A stretch of 10,216 bases of DNA from Dehalococcoidia bacterium (GTDB lineage: Bacteria > Chloroflexota > Dehalococcoidia > GIF9 > UBA5629): NCBI GenBank assembly GCA_016927965.1, contig JAFGLP010000068.1:1-10216 (forward strand), written 5' to 3'. Below, piece after piece: positions 1 to 6,491 of the stretch. The notes below the pieces were generated by a model. The model was not told where the DNA came from. It was given only the letters and a program-made list of their open reading frames with translations, and ran no database searches. Position 1 is the stretch's first letter. Every line of letters begins with the position of its first letter. A program made the position numbers and the translations under genes.

Positions 1-250
1 AACCAGCGGTGCCCTGTACCCGAGATCCGCTATAGCGGGGCTGAATCCGATCTCGAGGTTTTGTTTTTCAGGACTGCAATGGTTAAGCGGTGTTGAAGGT
101 TGGGTCTTGCGCGGCGGAGGGCTATGAATCCCGTCAGGTCCGGAAGGAAGCAGCGGTAAATAGTAAGCTCCGGGTGACGCGGGAATGCCTGGCTGGAGCT
201 GGCTGGCGGGCGTAAGCTGAAAAGCATTATCGACAGAACGGTGCACGGCC
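1..250 (+). ncRNA. ffs: Large bacterial signal recognition particle RNA (5' end cut by window edge)
   Basis: RNA scaffold of the signal recognition particle, which binds Ffh and directs ribosomes making membrane proteins to FtsY and the translocon. The universal Ffh-binding (S domain) apex is exact: the strand from 133, a GGAA tetraloop at 142-145 and the GGAAGCAGC strand at 146-154. Upstream, the segment around 5-48 (GCGGTGCCCTGTACC, then a GGGGCTGAATCC-like stretch) matches the Alu domain of Bacillus subtilis scRNA as I recall it. The CGACAGAACGGTGCACGG stretch at 231-248 matches the scRNA 3' end. This is therefore the long (about 270 nt) form and not the 4.5S type. The 5' strand that should pair with GTGCACGG lies before base 1, so roughly 20 nt are missing. 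The RNA ends only a few bases before the rsmA start codon, and I see no clear terminator between them. Confidence 0.94.
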
Positions 251-253
251 CAT

Positions 254-1120
254 GTGATTTATACAGTGGCGCGTAAAGGAAATACATTACATAATAATAA
301 GTCCCGCAGGTTGCCGGGCACAGGTCTTAAGGCTAAGAGAAGGCTTGGTCAAAATTTTCTGGTTGATGCAACTATACGGGATGCTGTTCTTGATGGTGCC
401 CGTGTTTTGCCTGGAGATACTGTTGTTGAGGTGGGACCCGGGTTGGGTGTGCTTACTGAGAAGCTGGTTGCTCAGGCTAAAAGGGTGGTCGCCGTGGAAC
501 TTGATGAGGATCTGGTCGGAAGATTGACGCGTAAGCTGGGCAAATCGGACAACCTGAAAATCGTGCATGCCGACATCCTTAAACTGGATTTAAAAAAAGT
601 ACTTGAGCCGAATACATCTTACAAGGTAGTAGCCAATATCCCTTATTACATAACGTCTCCCATTCTGCGTTATTTCACCCAAAATGAGGCAAGGCCTTCC
701 CTGATGGTAATCATGATGCAGGCAGAAGTTGCCGAAGATATTGCCGCTAAGCCTGGTCACATGACCTTCCTTGCAGTCAGTATGCAGTTGTTCTCCCGGC
801 CGGAGATAATCTGTAAGGTCCCGGCGGCCAGTTTTTCCCCTGTACCGAAAGTCGATTCTGCGGTAGTCAGGTTTAATATGCTGGACGCCCCGGCTGTTCC
901 AGCGGATGAAATTGACGGATTTCTGCAGCTGGTTCATGCAGGCTTCTCAGCTCCCAGGAAGCAGATGCGTAACTCGCTTGCACTGGGGCTTAAACTGGGA
1001 CTCCAGTCAACTGCGGGATTGCTGGAAGCAGCGGGTATTGACCCGCAGAGGCGTCCGGGCAATTTAACGCTAGAGGAGTGGTGGAAGCTGTATTTAAACA
1101 GGGGTATGTACAGTTGCTGA
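254..1120 (+). CDS. rsmA: 16S rRNA (adenine1518-N6/adenine1519-N6)-dimethyltransferase RsmA/KsgA
   Basis: Cytosolic enzyme that dimethylates two adjacent adenosines in the helix 45 loop of 16S rRNA using SAM, a late step in 30S maturation. Visible family marks (numbering from GTG 254): the RLGQNFL N-terminal signature at about 30-36, the SAM-binding motif EVGPGLG at 59-65, the acidic VELDED segment at 81-86, HADIL at 105-109, the catalytic NIPYY motif at 128-132, and FSPVPKVDS in the C-terminal half. The length of 288 aa is normal. The start is uncertain. GTG 254 gives about 30 residues before LGQNFL, GTG 266 slightly fewer, and TTG 311 about 12, which is nearer many homologues. None has a convincing Shine-Dalgarno. 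It directly follows the SRP RNA, and its stop codon overlaps the start of ispE. Confidence 0.95.
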   Translation: MIYTVARKGNTLHNNKSRRLPGTGLKAKRRLGQNFLVDATIRDAVLDGARVLPGDTVVEVGPGLGVLTEKLVAQAKRVVAVELDEDLVGRLTRKLGKSDNLKIVHADILKLDLKKVLEPNTSYKVVANIPYYITSPILRYFTQNEARPSLMVIMMQAEVAEDIAAKPGHMTFLAVSMQLFSRPEIICKVPAASFSPVPKVDSAVVRFNMLDAPAVPADEIDGFLQLVHAGFSAPRKQMRNSLALGLKLGLQSTAGLLEAAGIDPQRRPGNLTLEEWWKLYLNRGMYSC

Positions 1121-1980
1121 CATTACAGGTCCCGGCCAAGGTCAACCTGACGTTAGAGGTGCTGGGCAAAAGGCCGGATGGTTATCACGAGATAAAAAGC
1201 GTTATGCAGGCTATCAGCCTGTTTGATGTGCTTTCTTTCGTAGCTGCAGATACTCTTGAGTTAAGGTGTACGGCTGCTGAGCTGCAGTCGGAGGAAAACC
1301 TGGTAATGAAAGCCGCCCGTGCTATTAAAGAAACTGCCGGATATGCAGGCGGTGCACTGATTACATTGGATAAAGGGATACCGTGGGAGGCTGGAATGGG
1401 AGGAGGAAGCAGCGATGCTGCGGCTACGCTGGCCGGGTTGAATCGGCTGTGGTCGTTAGGCCTGCCGCGTGAAAAGCTGCTGGAGATTGCTGCAAGCCTG
1501 GGTTCAGATGTGCCGTTTTTTATCTATGGCGGCACGTGCCTGGCTGAGGGTCGTGGTGAGAGGATTGCAAAAATACCTGATCTAAAAAAGACATGGTTTG
1601 TGCTGCTTAAGCCTGCTCTGCCCGGCGGTATTGGCAAGACCGGACGGTTATACGGCTTTATAGAACCGGGATTGTATACCAAAGGTGAATATTCGGAGAG
1701 CATGAAAGAGAAAATAATGTCCGGCGTTGGGATTGAGCCTTCCCATCTGTATAATATTTTTGATAGTGTAGCGCTGGAAGCTTACCCGGGGATTGACCGT
1801 TATTACAGTATTTTCAGGGAGGAGGGCGCCTCATCGATTCATCTGGCCGGTTCCGGGCCTGTCCTTTTTACATCTGTGCAGGGTCAAGAAACAGCCAGCC
1901 GAATACATGCCAGGCTGATTGATAAGAAAATGCAGGGATTTGTTGTGTCCAGTCTGCCGGGAGATAACATTGGATTCTGA
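1114..1980 (+). CDS. ispE: 4-diphosphocytidyl-2-C-methyl-D-erythritol kinase IspE
   Basis: ATP-dependent GHMP-family kinase that phosphorylates CDP-ME at the 2-hydroxyl in the MEP pathway to IPP and DMAPP. Numbered from TTG 1114 (288 aa, a normal length), the sequence shows PAKVNLTLEVLG with the catalytic-type Lys9, RPDGYHE, the ATP-binding glycine loop PWEAGMGGGSSDAAA at about 91-105, SLGSDVPFF with the expected catalytic Asp132, and the third GHMP motif LAGSGPVLF near the C-terminus. The frame is open upstream to GTG 1078, which would add 12 residues inside the rsmA end. TTG 1114 was chosen because family members begin just before PAKxNL and a GGGG run at 1101-1104 lies about 9 bases upstream. 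It overlaps the rsmA stop by 7 bases, which suggests translational coupling. The presence of ispE implies MEP rather than mevalonate isoprenoid synthesis. Confidence 0.95.
   Translation: MLTLQVPAKVNLTLEVLGKRPDGYHEIKSVMQAISLFDVLSFVAADTLELRCTAAELQSEENLVMKAARAIKETAGYAGGALITLDKGIPWEAGMGGGSSDAAATLAGLNRLWSLGLPREKLLEIAASLGSDVPFFIYGGTCLAEGRGERIAKIPDLKKTWFVLLKPALPGGIGKTGRLYGFIEPGLYTKGEYSESMKEKIMSGVGIEPSHLYNIFDSVALEAYPGIDRYYSIFREEGASSIHLAGSGPVLFTSVQGQETASRIHARLIDKKMQGFVVSSLPGDNIGF
1959..1963 (+). promoter_or_regulatory. Ribosome binding site for the VTT membrane protein
   Basis: GGGAG lies inside the ispE 3' end, 6 bases upstream of TTG 1970. This spacing favours TTG 1970 over the upstream in-frame TTG 1919, which lies deep inside ispE, and over ATG 2006. 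Confidence 0.5.
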
Positions 1981-2569
1981 TGAGAAAAAGCCCGCCGGCA
2001 AAGGCATGAAGTGGCTTAAGGAAATCGGCTTGCTTCTGGGCATGCTTGCGCTTTCAGCCGGGATTGCTTTTATCCTTACATATTTTAAGGAATATTTTGA
2101 TATAGAGCTTCGTAATTTTGGCTGGATTGCTTATGTTGCGGTCTTTATAGCCAATATATTAAGCAGTGCCACTATACTGGTGCCTGCTCCGGGGGTGGCC
2201 ATTACCCTGGCGGCAGCCTCTGTATTCGATCCCATGTTCGTAGCAATAGCTGCAGGGACCGGGGATGCTATAGGTGAGATGACCGCCTACTCGGTGGGCT
2301 ATGCAGGTGAACGGATCATTGTCGACGAGCATATGCCGGCTTATCGAAAAGCAGCATCATGGATGGACAAGTACGGAGTATGGGCGATATTCGGCATAGC
2401 GCTGGTGCCAATATTGCCATATGATCTGATAGGCATGGCTGCCGGCGCATTGAAAATAGCATGGTGGAAGTGCTTCCTGGCAACCCTGTCGGGTAAATTG
2501 CCCAGAGCTTTCATTGTGTCCTACATGGGTTACCAGATGCCCTTCCTTCTACATCCTTTCGGTCTCTAA
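1970..2569 (+). CDS. VTT/DedA-like (SNARE-associated) multi-pass membrane protein
   Basis: Small integral membrane protein, 199 aa from TTG 1970. Numbered from that start, a lysine-rich N-terminus is followed by a hydrophobic segment at about 19-37, further segments at about 51-95 including the ILVPAPG stretch at 69-75, the GTGDAIGE motif at 96-103, a helix at about 136-160 with PILPYDLIGMAAG (147-159), and a C-terminal helix. A glycine-aspartate motif after paired hydrophobic stretches, and a later proline-containing re-entrant stretch followed by G-x-x-AG, are typical of the VTT (DedA/YdjX/TMEM41) superfamily. Some members of that superfamily are linked to lipid scrambling and envelope homeostasis; the substrate here is unknown. 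The start overlaps ispE by 11 bases and has a GGGAG ribosome site. The 3' end overlaps the convergent nucleotidyltransferase gene by 21 bases. Family assignment is fairly sure; function is not. Confidence 0.85.
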   Translation: MDSDEKKPAGKGMKWLKEIGLLLGMLALSAGIAFILTYFKEYFDIELRNFGWIAYVAVFIANILSSATILVPAPGVAITLAAASVFDPMFVAIAAGTGDAIGEMTAYSVGYAGERIIVDEHMPAYRKAASWMDKYGVWAIFGIALVPILPYDLIGMAAGALKIAWWKCFLATLSGKLPRAFIVSYMGYQMPFLLHPFGL

Positions 2570-3814
2570 ATTACGCAGCAACTCAATCGCCATCCGTTCC
2601 TCATCAGATCTGGTTTTTACCTTCCCATCCAGCCTGGCGGCCAGGATCTTTTCAAGTATGATGCCCATCTGCCGGCCACGCGGCACACCCAGCGCTGCCA
2701 GGGATTCTCCGTTCGACCTTGTTTTTACCATGTGTAATTTGTCCAGGTAAAGCTTCAAATTTTTACGGATAATAGCAGACGGCGCCAGTAAATAATTGGC
2801 GTACACTGCTGTGTAATTGAAGCCTATAAGTCTGAAGTATGTCTCAGAGGGTTGCAGGAGCGAATGATCGAAAAGTACCTGGTTGCTTTGAAGGGCTGCC
2901 GTATGCCTGGCTATTTCTTCCAGTTGTCCTCCACGTATATTCAGCCGCCTGAGCAATTCATTCAAATGCTCTTTATCGAGATTACAAACGAGCAGGGCAA
3001 AATGCAGATGGACCGGCGATTGTCCGCCGCATTCTGCGTCTGCATTGCGGAATGCTTTTGCCAAGACGCGGCCCCATGATAAGGCCGGGCTTAGTTTAGC
3101 AAGAACACCAAGCCTGGCTGCCCGTCTGAAAATTTTGCCGGCATGAGGTTCTCCCAGCCATAAGATAACCTCATGCCTCAAACGGTCACTGCTGATGGTA
3201 TCCAGCATATCGAGATCGCGTCGCAGCAGCCTGGCGGTCTTGCGTTCCATATGAAAGTCAAGTCTTTGCTCGTAACGCACTGCACGCATAATACGCGTGG
3301 CATCGTCCCTGAAGCTTTTTTCATGCAGGACACGGATCAGTTTATTACTAAGGTCCTGCCTGCCCCCGTACAGATCGGTCAAATCACCGAAATGGTCTGG
3401 GCTGATACAGGCAGCCATAGCATTAACTGTGAAGTCGCGTCGAAGAAGGTCCTCTTCGATGCTGCCGCTGGCTACTGTTGGTAGAGCGCCCGGATGGGCA
3501 TAAGTTTCACTGCGGCAACCGGCCAGGTCGATCCGATAACTATCCAGCTTAAAAGTGGCGGTGCCGAACCTTTTATGTATCGTTGGCCGGCTGCCCAGTA
3601 TCTCGGCCATACTGCCTGCAACAGTTAGTGCATTACCTTCGATCATGATATCGATGTCCTTGCCTGGCCTGCCGATTATTAGATCACGTACGATGCCGCC
3701 TACTAGGTATGGTTTATACCCAGCTTCAATGGCGGTTTTACCTGTCGTGAGGATCAGGTCCCCTACCATCGCTGGAAGGTCATTGGTTATCCTGTCGGCT
3801 ATATTATCCAGCAT
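2549..3814 (-). CDS. cca: tRNA nucleotidyltransferase, class II CCA-adding / poly(A) polymerase family
   Basis: Cytosolic template-independent polymerase expected to build or repair the 3' CCA of tRNA. The order of motifs is that of class II nucleotidyltransferases: VGGIVRDLIIG at 38-48, the metal-binding pair in KDIDI (Asp53, Asp55), RFGTATF at 82-88, a third acidic residue Asp96, RRDFTVNAM at 125-133, and FRDDATRIMRAVRY at 168-181, which contains the template-like nucleobase-recognition motif. That motif reads DDxxR (170-174) where the classical form is EDxxR. The remaining 240 residues form the neck, body and tail region; no HD phosphohydrolase signature is evident. At 421 aa the length is typical. 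It could be a CCA-, CC- or A-adding enzyme, which primary sequence read by eye cannot separate. It starts 12 bases after the protease gene stop, with only a weak ribosome site, and is the last gene of the minus-strand block. Confidence 0.92.
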   Translation of the reverse strand: MLDNIADRITNDLPAMVGDLILTTGKTAIEAGYKPYLVGGIVRDLIIGRPGKDIDIMIEGNALTVAGSMAEILGSRPTIHKRFGTATFKLDSYRIDLAGCRSETYAHPGALPTVASGSIEEDLLRRDFTVNAMAACISPDHFGDLTDLYGGRQDLSNKLIRVLHEKSFRDDATRIMRAVRYEQRLDFHMERKTARLLRRDLDMLDTISSDRLRHEVILWLGEPHAGKIFRRAARLGVLAKLSPALSWGRVLAKAFRNADAECGGQSPVHLHFALLVCNLDKEHLNELLRRLNIRGGQLEEIARHTAALQSNQVLFDHSLLQPSETYFRLIGFNYTAVYANYLLAPSAIIRKNLKLYLDKLHMVKTRSNGESLAALGVPRGRQMGIILEKILAARLDGKVKTRSDEERMAIELLRNLETERM

Positions 3815-3826
3815 AATGATTTGATA

Positions 3827-4741
3827 TCACTGAGTCGATATATTCATTAGCAGCAAGTTTGCCCGTTCCCTGCTGAAAAAACGGTCGTAAATAAAGATCA
3901 GTATATCGATAATAATGAATACAATAAAGCCTGCCAGGCCGCTGATGCCCGCGGTAAGCTCATCACCTCCGGTAATCATCATTACTGCCAGCACAGGAAC
4001 CGCATTGATTGTGCCGTGAAAGATGGATGCAGCTATAACAGAGCGCGACTTTATGCGGATGTAGTTGAAAAGCGGCGTGACAATAATTACCCATGCCGTC
4101 ATAATAAATACTCCGGCCTGTGGATGTCCGGGGTAGTTAAGTCCTGCGTACAGGACGAGCGGCGCATGCCAGATTCCCCAGATAAATCCGATTAATAACG
4201 ACGATTTCCAGAAGCCCATAAACCCCAGCTCTTTAACCAGGAAGCCTCTCCATCCCAGTTCTTCTCCGAAGGCTAATATGGCATTGAATGTGGTCCCCGC
4301 TATCAAGGCTACCAGCACGCCTATCCAGATAGGATGCGTCGCGAGGCCTGCCAACTGTTGTTGGGCCTCCGTGATCTGTTCGGGGGTTAATACTTCCTGC
4401 AGGGAGTTAAAAAACCCTGTCATATCGGGAGTAAATGATATACCGGGCAGCAGGAGACTGACTCCCATCACTGCAAAAGCAATTATAACGGGCAGAAACC
4501 ATGCTACGAAAAACCATGGATTCATGTGGAACGAGATGCCCAGGGGTTTGGCGAGAGGTTCTCGAAAGATGGCTTTCTGTACAATTATGGCGGCTGTCAT
4601 CGGCACAAGCATATAGGCCATAGCGAGCAGCATCAGTCCTTCTGTTGCTCCTCCTGCTAACATGTATATGTATACCATAGACCAGTCTACCAGGAAGGTC
4701 AGCCCTAAAAATATCAATATCTTTTTTGTCTGCCGGCGCAT
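3827..4741 (-). CDS. CPBP-family intramembrane glutamic/metallo endopeptidase (CAAX protease/Abi type)
   Basis: Polytopic membrane protease-like protein, 304 aa. Numbered from ATG 4741, the three CPBP signatures are present: EELGWRG with Glu160, Glu161 and Arg165; FIWGIWHAP with His192; and FHGTINA with His242 and Asn246. These are the family's expected active-site residues, so it looks catalytically intact. Hydrophobic segments occur at about 8-28, 35-55, 77-99, 139-158, 181-199, 209-225, 234-256 and 263-283. Family members process prenylated or hydrophobic peptides or act in bacteriocin self-immunity; no substrate can be read here. The frame is open to GTG 4771, 3 bases after the methyltransferase stop, but ATG 4741 has a GGGAG ribosome site 6 bases upstream and is preferred. 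No bacteriocin or lantibiotic precursor gene is apparent next to it. Confidence 0.9.
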   Translation of the reverse strand: MRRQTKKILIFLGLTFLVDWSMVYIYMLAGGATEGLMLLAMAYMLVPMTAAIIVQKAIFREPLAKPLGISFHMNPWFFVAWFLPVIIAFAVMGVSLLLPGISFTPDMTGFFNSLQEVLTPEQITEAQQQLAGLATHPIWIGVLVALIAGTTFNAILAFGEELGWRGFLVKELGFMGFWKSSLLIGFIWGIWHAPLVLYAGLNYPGHPQAGVFIMTAWVIIVTPLFNYIRIKSRSVIAASIFHGTINAVPVLAVMMITGGDELTAGISGLAGFIVFIIIDILIFIYDRFFSRERANLLLMNISTQ

Positions 4742-4747
4742 TACATA

Positions 4748-4752
4748 CTCCC
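4748..4752 (-). promoter_or_regulatory. Ribosome binding site for the CPBP protease
   Basis: On the minus strand GGGAG occupies 4752 to 4748, 6 bases before ATG 4741. It decides the start against GTG 4771, which has no purine-rich motif at a useful distance. Confidence 0.55.
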
Positions 4753-4774
4753 AAGTGTGAGGATATTTCACTGT

Positions 4775-5272
4775 TTACGGTTTTTTAAATCTTATCGTAT
4801 AGCTCCATATATTTCCATAGGCTGAAACGGTTACAAAGTCTGCCTGAGTTATCATCTTCCTGGTGGTGGCTCTCCATGGATAATCGGGGTCGGGCAGGTA
4901 TTCCGAGACAGAAAATATCCCGTCTGGTTTAAGAACACGTTTTATCTCTCTTAGAGCCCGTTGTTTGTCCGGTATCTCCTGCAAGACAGTCACCAAAAAG
5001 ACCAGGTCGAGGGAGTTGTCTGAAAAAGGCAATTCGTAGGCGCTTTTATGGATAACTTCTATATTTCTAATATCGCTATTTTCCTCTCGCACGAGTTTTG
5101 CTTTTAGCTTGTTCAGCATACCCTGTTGTGCATCCAGCGCATATATTTTCCCTGTCTGTCCGGCGGCACGTGCTGCCGCTATAGTGAAGGCTCCGCTTCC
5201 GCAGCCTATTTCGAGTACTTGCATACCCGGCCTGATGCCGCTGTCAGCTATAATTTTTTCAGGCGGCTGCAT
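4775..5272 (-). CDS. Class I SAM-dependent methyltransferase, catalytic part of a frameshifted gene
   Basis: A 165-residue open frame carrying a complete Rossmann-type methyltransferase core: motif I VLEIGCGSGAFT at 19-30, the ribose-binding acidic residue Asp47 after KIYAL, LPFSDNSLDLVF at 81-92, a VLQEIPDKQRALREI helix, and LKPDGIFSVSE at 115-124. This resembles the UbiE/Methyltransf_11 group; the substrate is unknown. The frame begins abruptly at MQPPEKII, which in relatives lies inside the protein after a membrane anchor. That anchor is encoded immediately upstream in another frame (5259-5417). Removing one A from the A7 run at 5274-5280 joins the two into a single 213-residue protein. 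ATG 5272 has no good ribosome site, only the A run before it. The gene is therefore either interrupted (mutation or sequence error) or expressed by slippage. The catalytic domain itself shows no damage. Confidence 0.82.
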   Translation of the reverse strand: MQPPEKIIADSGIRPGMQVLEIGCGSGAFTIAAARAAGQTGKIYALDAQQGMLNKLKAKLVREENSDIRNIEVIHKSAYELPFSDNSLDLVFLVTVLQEIPDKQRALREIKRVLKPDGIFSVSEYLPDPDYPWRATTRKMITQADFVTVSAYGNIWSYTIRFKKP

Positions 5273-5417
5273 CTTTTTTTCTAAAACCTGAGTCCAGGAA
5301 TAAGGCTATAAAAGCCGGTGCGGGGAAATTAATGTACCTCTTGATAGCCCTGATAACCACCTGGCAGAGGATGAGACATGCTATGCCTATAAGTAATACT
5401 AAAATAACGATCGGCAT
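5259..5417 (-). pseudogene. Out-of-frame N-terminal membrane anchor of the methyltransferase
   Basis: From ATG 5417 a 52-codon frame encodes a hydrophobic anchor (PIVILVLLIGIACLILC at residues 2-18), a basic stretch VIRAIKRYINF, and FPAPAFIALFLDSGFRKK. It then reads through the A7 run into a wrong frame and stops at TGA 5261-5259. The FPAP-x-FLDSGFR segment followed by QPPEK is the kind of lead-in seen before the SAM-binding domain in membrane-anchored methyltransferases, and it aligns end to end with MQPPEKII of the downstream frame if one A is removed. A purine-rich AAAGAAGA lies directly upstream of the ATG. The start is 18 bases after the esterase stop, so this is the natural start of the gene in the block. 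Membrane anchoring, catalytic domain inside, is inferred. Confidence 0.75.
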
Positions 5418-5435
5418 TCTTCTTTACAGTGATAC

Positions 5436-6437
5436 TTACTGAATCCAGTGCTTTTCAAAGAATTCCCAGATAATCTCCGTTGCCTTAAAATCACGGGACG
5501 TTTTACCGATCATTCTCTCCGGCATGTATTGCAGGCCGCCGGGCCAGGTATGGCCTCCTCCGTTTACTGTATAGAAAACGACTTCGACATTGTCCTGGCA
5601 TCCGGTGTATCTATCTATTACAGTTAGTGTGCTGTCTTCCGGGTTCAGGTGAGGCAGTCTGTCGGTCTCAGATGCAGCCACGCAGCCATTATGGGTAATC
5701 CAGAAGTTCACTGTGTCTGCTGCTGAGATCACCTTGCCTGTTTTGAGCGAAAGAAAAGATATCTCGCCGCCCTCATAAGGCACCACTGCATCTTCCGTAC
5801 CATTAATAATGAGGACTGAAACAGGACGTGGCGGCGACCATATGGGAACCATTTTTTGGGGTATGTTTCCGGCCACCGGAGCAATGGCTGCAATTTTATC
5901 TGACAGTTCACAACCTAGGCGATGGCACATCATCGCCCCGTTGGAGATTCCAGCGGCATATACCCGCTGTCTATCGATGGTCAGGTCCTTTTGCAGGAGG
6001 TCTATAAGGGTTGAAATGAAACCCACATCATCGATGTTTTTTGCCTGGGCAATGATGTTGCTGTTGTCCCTTCCGTCATTCCAGTGGTGTTCAAATCCTT
6101 CGGGATAAACAACAATAAAGCCCTTTTTATCTGCCAGTGCATTAAAATCCGTGAGAGCGTCCATGGTCCGGCCCGTGCCGCCGCCGCCATGCAGGGCGAT
6201 TACCAGCGGCCATGATCTATTTCTATCATATGAAACAGGAAGATGAATCAGATATGAGCGCTGTAGCCCCTCAACAAGTATTTTGTCCGTATAGTTGTTT
6301 TGTAAGGAAATTGCTGTCTGATTGTCTGTTGCAGCCCGGTCATCGGTCAATACGGGTTCAAGTGATGATTTTATGGATGTGCAGGCCGACAGCAGCATGA
6401 TTGCCGACAGGAACGTAATCAGCCTTAGGAGCTTCAT
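5436..6437 (-). CDS. Lipoprotein alpha/beta-hydrolase, LpqC / PHB depolymerase-feruloyl esterase family
   Basis: Predicted secreted, lipid-anchored esterase of 333 aa. The N-terminus has a lysine/arginine start, a hydrophobic stretch and a lipobox LSAC with the modified Cys19. The mature part begins with a polar linker to about residue 50. The hydrolase core shows IALHGGGGTG (80-89, oxyanion-hole region), YPEGFEHHWNDGR, the nucleophile elbow GISNG with Ser165, the acidic residue Asp216 in INGTEDAVVPY, and His296 in GGGHTWPGG. This gives a complete Ser-Asp-His triad in the pattern of COG3509 (polyhydroxybutyrate depolymerase, feruloyl and acetyl-xylan esterases). The natural ester is unknown. 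ATG 6437 follows a strong purine-rich AAGGGGGAGGA tract. It lies between the K+ channel gene (54-base gap) and the methyltransferase anchor (18-base gap). Confidence 0.9.
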   Translation of the reverse strand: MKLLRLITFLSAIMLLSACTSIKSSLEPVLTDDRAATDNQTAISLQNNYTDKILVEGLQRSYLIHLPVSYDRNRSWPLVIALHGGGGTGRTMDALTDFNALADKKGFIVVYPEGFEHHWNDGRDNSNIIAQAKNIDDVGFISTLIDLLQKDLTIDRQRVYAAGISNGAMMCHRLGCELSDKIAAIAPVAGNIPQKMVPIWSPPRPVSVLIINGTEDAVVPYEGGEISFLSLKTGKVISAADTVNFWITHNGCVAASETDRLPHLNPEDSTLTVIDRYTGCQDNVEVVFYTVNGGGHTWPGGLQYMPERMIGKTSRDFKATEIIWEFFEKHWIQ

Positions 6438-6491
6438 TCCTCCCCCTTTATTTTCCCTATTGAAATCTGTGCTATATATTGAAGGACTGTA

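Noticed and set aside
30..568. Open frames antisense to the SRP RNA and the start of rsmA (30-287 and 287-568, minus strand)
   Set aside because: They lie over a structured RNA gene and a clear rsmA coding region, have no recognisable protein features, and look like shadows.
3173..3824. Plus-strand open frames antisense to the tRNA nucleotidyltransferase
   Set aside because: The minus-strand frame carries all the expected catalytic motifs through this region; the plus frames show none.
3827..4741. CPBP protease as a bacteriocin immunity gene
   Set aside because: No precursor peptide, modification enzyme or ABC exporter lies nearby; neighbours are housekeeping or envelope genes.
5274..5280. 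A7 run as a standard -1 ribosomal frameshift site
   Set aside because: A -1 shift leads into a frame that does not encode the methyltransferase; +1 or -2 (or loss of one A in the RNA) is required, and no downstream stimulatory hairpin is evident.
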